20,588 nucleotides of DNA from DASPWV01 sp046727855 (lineage in GTDB: Bacteria > Acidobacteriota > Vicinamibacteria > Vicinamibacterales > UBA2999): positions 1-20,588 of the forward strand of contig JBKPDL010000169.1 of the NCBI GenBank assembly GCA_046727855.1. The letters are read 5' to 3'. The notes under the pieces were generated by a model, which worked only from the letters and a program-made list of their open reading frames with translations, did not search any database and was not told the DNA's origin. Below, piece after piece: positions 6,551 through 13,479 of this stretch. A program made the position numbers and the translations under genes. Every line of letters begins with the position of its first letter. Positions within the stretch are counted from its first letter, which is position 1.

Positions 6551-9496
6551 ATGCGGCGCACGTGCCTCGCCATCGCGGTTCTTGTCCTGGCCACGGTCAC
6601 GCCCGCGCTGGGCCAGCAAGGTCAGTATTCGGCTATCCAAGGCCGCGTCGTCGACGAACAAGGCGGCGCGCTTCCAGGCGCGGCGATTGTGGTGACCCAT
6701 CAGGAAAGCGGCGTGTTTCGGCAGGTCGTCAGCAACGCCGACGGCTCGTATTTTGTGACCGGTCTCGTGCCGGGCACGTATCGGATCTCAGCCGAGATGC
6801 AAGGCTTCCGAAAATATGAACGGCTCAATGTGCTGCTGCGAATCGGCAGTACGACAACCCTCGACATGACCATGGCCGTCGGCGCGCTCGAGGAGAATGT
6901 CACCGTTACCGGCGAGTCGCCGCTGGTCGACGTCACGTCGAAGCAGATCGGCGCAAACATTGGCCAGGCGGAGCTCAGCGCGCTGCCCATTCTCAACAAG
7001 AACTGGATGTTCGCCGTGAGCCTGGCGCCGGGCATCCAGATCCAGTCGTCCACCGCCTCGTTCTCCTGCGAGTCGTTGATTGTCGGCGGCGGCAGTAATC
7101 GAAGCGGCAACTTCTCCATCGACGGCGGCGGGAACAACGACGACTACCTCGGCTCCTCGTGCGGCAGCCAGGTGCGCCCGGCGATCGAGGCCGTGCAGGA
7201 GTTCCAGGTGCTGACCAACCAGTACGACGCCGAGTTCGGCCGCACTGCCGGCGCGGTCGTCAACGCCATCACCAAACAGGGTAGCAATACGTTCCACGGC
7301 GCGCTGTTCGGCAGCTACACCGACCATCGCATCACGGCGAAGGACTTCTTCGTCGCACAAAGCAATCTCCCCAAGCCGCCGACGTCGCAGACGGACTGGG
7401 GCGGCACGATCGGCGGCCCGGTCAAGAAGGACAGGGCGCATTTCTTCTACAGCCTCGACCGCATCGTCTACGAGGAAAGCCGCACGAACACGTTTTCCGC
7501 GCGGCCGGAGTTGAACGTCTCCAACACGCAGACGATGAAGCTGTGGAACCACATGATCCGCTTCGATCATCAGATCAACGCCAACAACACGTGGAGCGGG
7601 CGCTACCTCGTCGAGTACTCGCCGACCCACGACCGCCTCACCCCTCAGCGGACGCTCGCGGCGAAAGACCAGGAGTGGGACATCGACCGCAGCGCCGGTG
7701 GCAACTGGAACGCGACCTTCGGGAACACCCGGTTCAACCAGGTTCGGGTCGGCTACACCCATGAGGCAAACGGCTTCGCCCCGGCCGAGGTGACACCCGT
7801 GCCCAATGGCGAGCGGCACATGACCGATCTGCCGCCGACGCTCAGTATGTTGACGTTCACTGACGGGCTCGCGAACAACGCGAACATGCGCATCAATGAC
7901 TCGTACGAGATTAGCGACACGTTCACGCAGTTCGTACCGCAGTGGGGCGGCGGAGAGCACGACCTGAAATTCGGCGTGCAGTACATCTTTTCCACGATCG
8001 ACCTTCCGGACGAGGGGGACATGAACGGAAGGTTCTCCTTCGCCACCGACCGTGCCTTCAACGCAAACGATCCCTCGACCTACCCGGAGCGTCTCTTCAT
8101 CAGAGTACCCGCGCTGCAGGACATTTTGATGCGGACGCACGTCGGTGTTGCGTTTGCGCAGGACAAATGGCAACTGAAGGACGTCACACTGAACATCGGC
8201 CTGCGTTATGACATTGAGATCACGCCGCTTCGCAACGCCTTCAACCCGCTCTTCCAGCCCGACAAATACGCGGTGGACAAGAACAACTTCGCGCCGCGCC
8301 TGGGATTTTCCTGGAGGCCGGGCGGGAGCGATCGGTCACTCATTCGCGGCGGCTACGGCGTGTTCTACGACAAGATCGTCCTTCAAACCCTGACGCAATT
8401 CGTTACCAACGGCGTCTACAGCTCGTCGTTCTTGGCGGCGTTTCCCACCGACCGGGCTGACCCTGGGCCGAGCAGCGGTCAGTTGCCCACCAATCCGCTG
8501 CTGGTCAATGGCCCGGTCGTCAACCGCGCCTTGGTCAATGCGCTGTTTCCACCTGGATCGCAGGGCCGTAACACCGGCGTGGTTTATCTCGACAACCCCG
8601 ATCGCGTGGTGCCCAACGTGCATCAGACGACAGTCGGTTACGAGCGGCAACTCGCGCAGCAGATGGCCCTGTCGGTCGACTACATTCACAGCGAGAACCG
8701 CGATCAGTTGATCAACTTCGACCTGAATCCTGCCGTGCGTGTGGATACGAGCCGGACCGGGCGTCTGGTGTATACCGATCTCGAGAACATCGCGGGACAG
8801 TTGGGGATTCCACCGTTCGTCAATCAGGTGCTGACCCGACGCAACGACGGCTCCTCCCGATTCGACGGGATGAACGTCATGCTGGAGAAGAGATACAGCA
8901 ATAACTGGGCTGCGCGGGTGTCCTACGCACTCGGCTACGCTCGCGGGAACGTCGAGCCGACCCAACACACCAGCAACAACAATGATTACCAATTCCTCGA
9001 CGATCCACGGCTTGACGCGAGCTTTGGACCACTCGAGGCCGATCGCCGGCAGAACTTCGTGGTGAGCGGCCGCGTCGAAGTTCCGTGGACGCGCGGTCTG
9101 ACGATCAGCGGCGTCTTCCGCTACTTGAGTGGGAGATCGATGACGCTTTACGATTCGTCGGTGGACGCGGATCAGAACGGCAGGCTGTTCGACCTGCTGC
9201 CGGCTGGTCACTATTGCGGGACCGGGCAAAACGCGATCTGCGTGGATAGCGACGGTCGCCGCAACGGCGCGAAAGGTCCGTCGTACCGACAGACGGACGC
9301 ACGCTTTGGCTATCGGCTGCGGCCGGGCCGCGAGACGACGCTCGATCTCAACTTCGAGCTGTTCAACATCTTTAACACGGCCAACTTCGACAACCCGAGC
9401 GGCGACCGGCGCGTGAATTTCCTGCGCCTCGTCACGCTCCGGGGTGGAAACGGGCAGCCGCGTGCGGCGCAGTTCAGCGCGCGATTTGCTTTCTAG
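6551..9496 (+). CDS. Oar-like TonB-dependent receptor with carboxypeptidase-regulatory domain
   Basis: Outer-membrane beta-barrel receptor of 981 residues, expected to import a large nutrient such as a glycan, peptide or chelated metal using TonB energy. It has a signal peptide (residues 1-22, cut after ALG). A carboxypeptidase-regulatory-like beta sandwich follows (about 31-88: GRVVDEQGGALPGA through GSYFVTGLVPGTYRISAEMQGF). The plug domain comes next (about 120-235), with FSIDGGGNNDDYLG and AVQEFQVLTNQYDAEFGRTAGAVVN, typical of this subfamily. The remainder is the barrel, ending in the aromatic terminus FSARFAF. Size and order match the Oar-like receptors abundant in Acidobacteriota. The start is fixed by a perfect Shine-Dalgarno, and the gene has its own promoter. 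It stands alone, with no SusD-like partner or TonB/ExbB genes nearby. The substrate is unknown. A long open frame on the opposite strand inside it is an antisense shadow. Confidence 0.95.
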   Translation: MRRTCLAIAVLVLATVTPALGQQGQYSAIQGRVVDEQGGALPGAAIVVTHQESGVFRQVVSNADGSYFVTGLVPGTYRISAEMQGFRKYERLNVLLRIGSTTTLDMTMAVGALEENVTVTGESPLVDVTSKQIGANIGQAELSALPILNKNWMFAVSLAPGIQIQSSTASFSCESLIVGGGSNRSGNFSIDGGGNNDDYLGSSCGSQVRPAIEAVQEFQVLTNQYDAEFGRTAGAVVNAITKQGSNTFHGALFGSYTDHRITAKDFFVAQSNLPKPPTSQTDWGGTIGGPVKKDRAHFFYSLDRIVYEESRTNTFSARPELNVSNTQTMKLWNHMIRFDHQINANNTWSGRYLVEYSPTHDRLTPQRTLAAKDQEWDIDRSAGGNWNATFGNTRFNQVRVGYTHEANGFAPAEVTPVPNGERHMTDLPPTLSMLTFTDGLANNANMRINDSYEISDTFTQFVPQWGGGEHDLKFGVQYIFSTIDLPDEGDMNGRFSFATDRAFNANDPSTYPERLFIRVPALQDILMRTHVGVAFAQDKWQLKDVTLNIGLRYDIEITPLRNAFNPLFQPDKYAVDKNNFAPRLGFSWRPGGSDRSLIRGGYGVFYDKIVLQTLTQFVTNGVYSSSFLAAFPTDRADPGPSSGQLPTNPLLVNGPVVNRALVNALFPPGSQGRNTGVVYLDNPDRVVPNVHQTTVGYERQLAQQMALSVDYIHSENRDQLINFDLNPAVRVDTSRTGRLVYTDLENIAGQLGIPPFVNQVLTRRNDGSSRFDGMNVMLEKRYSNNWAARVSYALGYARGNVEPTQHTSNNNDYQFLDDPRLDASFGPLEADRRQNFVVSGRVEVPWTRGLTISGVFRYLSGRSMTLYDSSVDADQNGRLFDLLPAGHYCGTGQNAICVDSDGRRNGAKGPSYRQTDARFGYRLRPGRETTLDLNFELFNIFNTANFDNPSGDRRVNFLRLVTLRGGNGQPRAAQFSARFAF

Positions 9497-9512
9497 ACGG
9501 CGCTCACCTCGT

Positions 9513-9557
9513 CGGACGGGCAGTCTTCGGTAGCGATCGCGAAGACTGACCCGTCCG
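9513..9557. terminator. Long imperfect hairpin after the receptor gene, probable terminator
   Basis: Arms CGGACGGGCAGTCTTCG (9513-9529) and CGAAGACTGACCCGTCCG (9540-9557) pair over 17 bases with one bulged base, around a 10-base loop. It begins 16 bases after the receptor stop. There is no T-run on either side, so intrinsic termination is uncertain; it could also protect the mRNA end. Confidence 0.5.
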
Positions 9558-9574
9558 TCATCCCGTACATCTCA

Positions 9575-9622
9575 CGATGTCGCGACGTGGCGACGTGGCG
9601 ACGTGGCGATGTTGCGATGTGA
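9575..9622. repeat. Octamer tandem repeat (CGACGTGG / CGATGTNN units)
   Basis: Six consecutive 8-base units fill 9575-9622: CGATGTCG, three exact copies of CGACGTGG (9583-9606), CGATGTTG and CGATGTGA. Related GATGTGGCGA words continue to 9684. There are no spacers and no coding potential. Confidence 0.8.
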
Positions 9623-9637
9623 TCGAGTGATGTAGGG

Positions 9638-9691
9638 GATGTGGCGATGGGTCTGGCGATGCGACATCGCCAGTTCGCCACATCGCGAACT
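9638..9691. repeat. Nested and competing hairpins before the GT9 stop
   Basis: CTGGCGATG (9653-9661) pairs with CATCGCCAG (9665-9673). An outer pair GATGTGGCGA (9638-9647) and TCGCCACATC (9675-9684) encloses it. A third pair AGTTCGC (9672-9678) and GCGAACT (9685-9691) uses overlapping bases, so the structures are partly exclusive. It lies two bases after the GT9 stop, so it probably serves as that gene's transcript end. Confidence 0.5.
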
Positions 9692-9692
9692 G

Positions 9693-10937
9693 TTACAACA
9701 TGCTCGATGGGACTTCAGCGGTCGACGACCACACCGCCTCGAGGCGCGACCGAACCAGGGCGGCAACCTCCCGAACATTGATGCTCTTCAGGCACAAGTT
9801 GTCATTGCACGGCGACAGGCGCTGATTGTGCGGACCAATGCAGGGGCTGCACGTATACCCGGTATGGACCACGTCCGAGCTCGTGGTGAGCGGCCGATAG
9901 CGCTCTGGGATCTCGGGCCCGAAAAAGACGACGACGTGGATCTTTGTCAGCGCCGCGAAGTGGGCGGGGCCTGAGTCGTTCGTTACCAGCACGTGTGCGA
10001 GATCGAATAAGTGCAGGAGCTCTGTCATCGTCGTGCGGCCGGTGAGGTCCAGCACACGCGGCGATCCAACCCGCGTGCAAATGTACTGGGCATCGGGCTT
10101 CTCGCTGGCAACGCCCGTAATCGCGACGAAGACCTCGGGATCCTCCAGCAGTTGGCGAGTGAGCTCGGCGAACGACTCCAGCGGCAGGCGACGCATCGGA
10201 AATTGATCGCTCGCGTTCGGATTCATCACCACGAGCTTTCGCGTCGGTCCGATATCAGGCGCAATTGCCCTCAGCTTTCGCCACATGTCCGCGGCCGCGT
10301 CCGCGTCGGTCGTGATCTTCGGAAGCTCGAGCGAGTCGCTTGCCCTTGGCCGTTTGACGCGCGGCACCTGGTGCGGCGGCGCATCGAGCGCGTGAACAAG
10401 ATCAAGGAACGTATGCGCCGCGTGGACATGCGGGTTGTAGAGCACGTTGTGGGTGAGCAGATTCCCCGTGTAGAGCCCTTCCTGGTTGAATCGGTGGAAG
10501 CCGACGCGCCGGCGGGCACCCGACAGATAACTCAGGATGCTGCTGTATCTGACGAAGCTTTCGAGATTGATCACGGTGTCGATCGCGCGCCGGCGAGCGC
10601 GCCAGGGAAAGACGAGCGTGTCGCGCACGAGCGACACCAGCGACTGAGCGTCGAGCGTGATGATGTTCTCGGGCGCGATAATTCCGAGGATCTCCACGCT
10701 CGGTCGAATCTGCTTGAAGCACAGGACGTGCAACGTCGCATCGGGAAAGAGCTCGCGTGCCTTTCTCAGCGAGGGGTACGCTACGACCATCGTTCCCATT
10801 TCGGCGAGCTGAATGAACAGAATATTGCGCGGCGACCCGACAGCGTGACGGGCAAAACCAAACAGGCGCTGGACGGCGAGAACCACCGTCAAGAGAAACG
10901 TGAGCGGGATGCCGACCCAGAAGTCGATCGCCCGCAT
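9693..10937 (-). CDS. Glycosyltransferase family 9 (heptosyltransferase-like)
   Basis: GT-B fold transferase of the GT9 group (ADP-heptose:LPS heptosyltransferase relatives), acting on a lipid-linked or LPS-type acceptor at the cytoplasmic face of the inner membrane. The 414-residue protein begins with one hydrophobic segment (FWVGIPLTFLLTVVLAVQRL). The N-terminal lobe contains ILFIQLAEMGTMVVAYPSLRKA, the position of the family's acceptor loop. In the C-terminal lobe lies the GT9 signature TNDSGPAHFAALT (319-331). A Cys cluster CSPCIGPHNQRLSPC and C382, typical of one GT9 branch, is near the end. The first start in the frame is a TTG at 10952, but the ATG at 10937 is preferred because it removes five unlikely residues. 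It is divergent from the two GT87-like genes, and the three probably build one surface glycan. The sugar donor is not certain. Confidence 0.9.
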   Translation of the reverse strand: MRAIDFWVGIPLTFLLTVVLAVQRLFGFARHAVGSPRNILFIQLAEMGTMVVAYPSLRKARELFPDATLHVLCFKQIRPSVEILGIIAPENIITLDAQSLVSLVRDTLVFPWRARRRAIDTVINLESFVRYSSILSYLSGARRRVGFHRFNQEGLYTGNLLTHNVLYNPHVHAAHTFLDLVHALDAPPHQVPRVKRPRASDSLELPKITTDADAAADMWRKLRAIAPDIGPTRKLVVMNPNASDQFPMRRLPLESFAELTRQLLEDPEVFVAITGVASEKPDAQYICTRVGSPRVLDLTGRTTMTELLHLFDLAHVLVTNDSGPAHFAALTKIHVVVFFGPEIPERYRPLTTSSDVVHTGYTCSPCIGPHNQRLSPCNDNLCLKSINVREVAALVRSRLEAVWSSTAEVPSSML

Positions 10938-11031
10938 CAAATTGGCATGCAAGATAGTGTCCGCACCATTCTGCCCGCGATGTCGCCCACGAGCAATAGT
11001 CGTCGGACGAGTGAAATGGTACCCTCAGTGC

Positions 11032-12171
11032 GTGTCGCCGCGGTTGCGATTACTCGTCCGGACCCTCGTCTTCGCGCTCGTCGTCGTCGGCACCTACGGC
11101 CTGGTTCGTCTCAAGCGCGCTGAACTCGTCGACTTCGTCGTGCCGCGCACGGCGGCCGTTCGGTTCCTTGCGCACGAGCCACTCTATCGGCCGGACGATG
11201 GCCATTATCAATACAAGTATTTCCCGGCGTTTGCCCTGGCCATGGTGCCCTTCACCTGGGTCTCCAAAGAAATCGCAGAGTTCGCGTGGTTCACACTGAC
11301 GGTGGCGATGACCTGGGCGCTCTTGCGCCTATCGATCGCTGCTTTGCCGGATCGACGACTGCCACTACGGGTGCTCTTCTGGCTCACGCTGCTTCTGAAT
11401 GGCAAGTTTCTCGTGAAAGAACTGGCGTTTGGCCAGTTCAACCTCCCGGTCGCACTGCTCTTGCTTGGCACGATCATCGCCGTGCAGCACGGCCGGGTAT
11501 TCACGGCCGGCGCCCTGGTCGGTGCCGGAGTGTTCGTGAAGCCGTACGCTCTGGTCCTGGTGCCGTGGTTGGCTTGGAGGCTCGGATGGCGCCCGCTCGT
11601 AACCTTTGGCGTGGTGCTAGCAGCCGGGTTGGCGCTGCCGGCCGCATTCTACGGCTGGAGCGGCAACCTGACGCTCTTGCAGGAGTGGTATCGCACCGTC
11701 ACAGAGACGACGGCACCGAATCTGCTCGGGCACGAAAACATCTCGTTCGCCTCGATGTGGGCAAAGTGGCTCGAACCCGGTCCAACGGCAACGGCCCTCG
11801 CCTTAGCGTCAGCGCTACTTGCCGTTGCGGCAGGCGTTGCCATCATGCACCGGCGATCTAAGGTTGCAGAGCCCAATTACCTGGAGGGCGCCTACTTCCT
11901 CGTGCTGGTGCCGCTGCTGTCGCCGCAGGGCTGGGACTACGTGCTCGTGACGGCGCTGCCTGCGTATACGTGCCTCGTGGATCGGTGGCGCGAATTGTCA
12001 CCGAACTGGCGTGCGGTTGCGTTGACCGCCTTCTGGTTCACGAGCTTCACCATCTTCGACTTGTTGCGGCGACCTCTGTATACACACCTCATGCAGTTGG
12101 CCGCCGTAAGTGTGGGCGCCGTACTGATTGCCGTCTGTTTGATCCGCTTGCGGTCGCAGGCCATTGCGTGA
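11032..12171 (+). CDS. GT87-like polyprenyl-phosphate-sugar-dependent membrane glycosyltransferase, copy 1
   Basis: Polytopic GT-C type membrane protein (DUF2029/GT87 group). Such enzymes use polyprenyl-phosphate sugars to extend glycans on the outer face of the inner membrane. The protein is 379 residues with about nine or ten hydrophobic segments. The first loop carries VDFVVPRTAAVRFL and EPLYRPDDGHYQYKYFP, and the later markers are FVKPYAL, APNLLGHENIS and SPQGWDYVL. The GTG at 11032 is chosen as start because it gives the same N-terminal length as the paralogue downstream; a GTG at 11011 is an alternative and no Shine-Dalgarno decides. It ends one base before the ATG of the second copy, so the two are translationally coupled. 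The divergent GT9 gene starts 94 bases away. The GT87 label is by resemblance; the membrane GT-C class is more certain. Confidence 0.85.
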   Translation: MSPRLRLLVRTLVFALVVVGTYGLVRLKRAELVDFVVPRTAAVRFLAHEPLYRPDDGHYQYKYFPAFALAMVPFTWVSKEIAEFAWFTLTVAMTWALLRLSIAALPDRRLPLRVLFWLTLLLNGKFLVKELAFGQFNLPVALLLLGTIIAVQHGRVFTAGALVGAGVFVKPYALVLVPWLAWRLGWRPLVTFGVVLAAGLALPAAFYGWSGNLTLLQEWYRTVTETTAPNLLGHENISFASMWAKWLEPGPTATALALASALLAVAAGVAIMHRRSKVAEPNYLEGAYFLVLVPLLSPQGWDYVLVTALPAYTCLVDRWRELSPNWRAVALTAFWFTSFTIFDLLRRPLYTHLMQLAAVSVGAVLIAVCLIRLRSQAIA

Positions 12172-12172
12172 C

Positions 12173-13303
12173 ATGCGCGCCAACCTCCGGCTGGTTGCCT
12201 TTCTGACATTCACGTTGTTGGCCATTGCCGTTTACACCACGCGGATTCGCCACGAGATGATCGACTTCATCACTTGGCGGCAAGCAGCCGTGCGGGGACT
12301 GCACGCCGAACCGCTGTACCGTGTGGAAGACGGCCATTATCAGTTCAAGTACTTTCCGCTTTTCGCGCTGCTGATGGCACCGTTCGGGGCACTCGACGAG
12401 GACACCGGGAAGGTGCTCTGGTTCGCCCTCTTGCTCGCGTTGCTCGTGGCTTTGCTGCGCTGGTCGGTGGCCGCTCTCCCCGATCGGCGTTTGTCGCCAC
12501 CGATTCTCCTATTGATCACCATCGTTCTGATGGCGAAGTTTTATGCGCACGAATTGCTGCTCGGCCAGGCCAACCTCCTGCTGGGTGCGCTGCTTCTGGC
12601 GGCGCTCGTCGCGGTTCAGAGCGAACGGCCGCTCACTGCCGGTGCGCTTGTCGGCCTCGCTGTTTTTGTCAAACCGTATGCGTTGATTCTGTTTCCCTGG
12701 CTGTTCGTCGCTCGAGGATGGCAGGCCGCCGCGATGGCCGTTGTCGTCGTCGCCGTGGGTTTGCTTCTGCCCGCAGCCGTGTATGGCTGGAACGGCAACC
12801 TTGATCTGCTGCGCGCATGGCTGCGCACAGTGAGTGACTCGACGGCACCAAACCTTCTGGGCAACGACAACGTGTCGATTGCCGCGATGTGGGCCAAATG
12901 GCTCGGACCTAGTTCTCTGGCGTCCGGTCTCGCCTGGTTAACCGTTGTCGGAACGTTGTTGATGGTAATCGTGGTATGGCAGCGTAGACGCACGGTATCC
13001 GCACCCGAGTACCTCGAATGCGCGCTCCTGATGCTCCTCACTCCTCTCATCTCACCGCAGGGTTGGGACTACGTGCTGCTGCTCGCCACGCCGGCGGTTG
13101 TTTGTCTGGTGGATCGCTGGCGCGAATTGACAACGCCCTGGCAGTGGGGATTAGGCGTCGCGCTCGCGCTCATGTGTTTCACGATGTTCGACGTCATGGG
13201 CCGGACGCTGTACGGCCAGTTCATGGCGCTGTCGCTGGTCAGCGTGTGCGCGCTGATCATCGCCGCCGGCTTGGTGAACACGCGCCGGCGAGGGCTCGCC
13301 TGA
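12173..13303 (+). CDS. GT87-like membrane glycosyltransferase, copy 2 (tandem paralogue)
   Basis: Second polytopic GT-C protein, 376 residues, alignable with copy 1 along its whole length. Shared blocks include EPLYR-DGHYQ-KYFP, FVKPYAL, YGW-GNL-LL, TAPNLLG, MWAKWL and SPQGWDYVL. About half of the positions agree by eye. It has the same hydrophobic profile and presumably the same chemistry with a different acceptor or donor. The stop of copy 1 (12169-12171) is one base before this ATG, so the two form one transcript. A TTG at 12164 opens the frame earlier but overlaps copy 1 and is not preferred. The gene is convergent with the ADOP operon, with a hairpin-rich spacer between. Confidence 0.85.
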   Translation: MRANLRLVAFLTFTLLAIAVYTTRIRHEMIDFITWRQAAVRGLHAEPLYRVEDGHYQFKYFPLFALLMAPFGALDEDTGKVLWFALLLALLVALLRWSVAALPDRRLSPPILLLITIVLMAKFYAHELLLGQANLLLGALLLAALVAVQSERPLTAGALVGLAVFVKPYALILFPWLFVARGWQAAAMAVVVVAVGLLLPAAVYGWNGNLDLLRAWLRTVSDSTAPNLLGNDNVSIAAMWAKWLGPSSLASGLAWLTVVGTLLMVIVVWQRRRTVSAPEYLECALLMLLTPLISPQGWDYVLLLATPAVVCLVDRWRELTTPWQWGLGVALALMCFTMFDVMGRTLYGQFMALSLVSVCALIIAAGLVNTRRRGLA

Positions 13304-13342
13304 GCGCTTGCGGTTCGCCCATCATCGGCAATCTGACCACCT

Positions 13343-13404
13343 TAGACCGTTATGCGGCCACAGACGTGAATTTTGCACGCGTTGTGGACCCGCATAACGG
13401 TCTA
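13343..13404. repeat. Long inverted repeat in the GT87/ADOP spacer
   Basis: TAGACCGTTATGCGG (13343-13357) and CCGCATAACGGTCTA (13390-13404) are perfect 15-base reverse complements. CCACA/TGTGG (13358-13362, 13383-13387) extends them to 20 with a two-base bulge. The loop of 20 bases reads GACGTGAATTTTGCACGCGT. There is no T-run and no evident target duplication. It could be a terminator, a REP/MITE-like element or a recombination site. Confidence 0.6.
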
Positions 13405-13405
13405 C

Positions 13406-13479
13406 GGCGCGCGGAGCGCGCCAAGCCAACAACAAGAACTAGCCAAGGGCCGCGGAGGGGCAGGGCCCTTGGCTAGTTC
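13406..13479 (-). terminator. Terminator hairpins after the ADOP gene
   Basis: The arms at 13436-13451 and 13464-13479 (core AACTAGCCAAGGGCC / GGCCCTTGGCTAGTT) are 16 bases long and perfect around a 12-base loop; the right arm contains the ADOP stop codon. Next to it, GGCGCGC (13406-13412) pairs with GCGCGCC (13416-13422) around GGA. Convergent transcripts from both sides end here. No clean T-run follows, so intrinsic termination is likely but not textbook. Confidence 0.6.

Noticed and set aside
6788..8173. 461-codon open frame on the minus strand inside the receptor gene
   Set aside because: Arg/Val-rich composition without domains; it is the antisense shadow of a clearly coding, GC-rich receptor frame.
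9575..9622. CRISPR array
   Set aside because: The units are 8 bases long, directly adjacent and without spacers, and no cas gene is near.
10011..11123. 370-codon plus-strand open frame opposite the GT9 gene
   Set aside because: Composition is that of an antisense frame, while the minus strand carries the GT9 signature; it also overlaps the start of the GT87-like gene in another frame.
13343..13404. Integron attC site
   Set aside because: The arms contain GTTATGC and GCATAAC, but in the order GTT...AAC. attC sites need AAC at the 5' side and GTT at the 3' side, and no integrase or cassette array is present.
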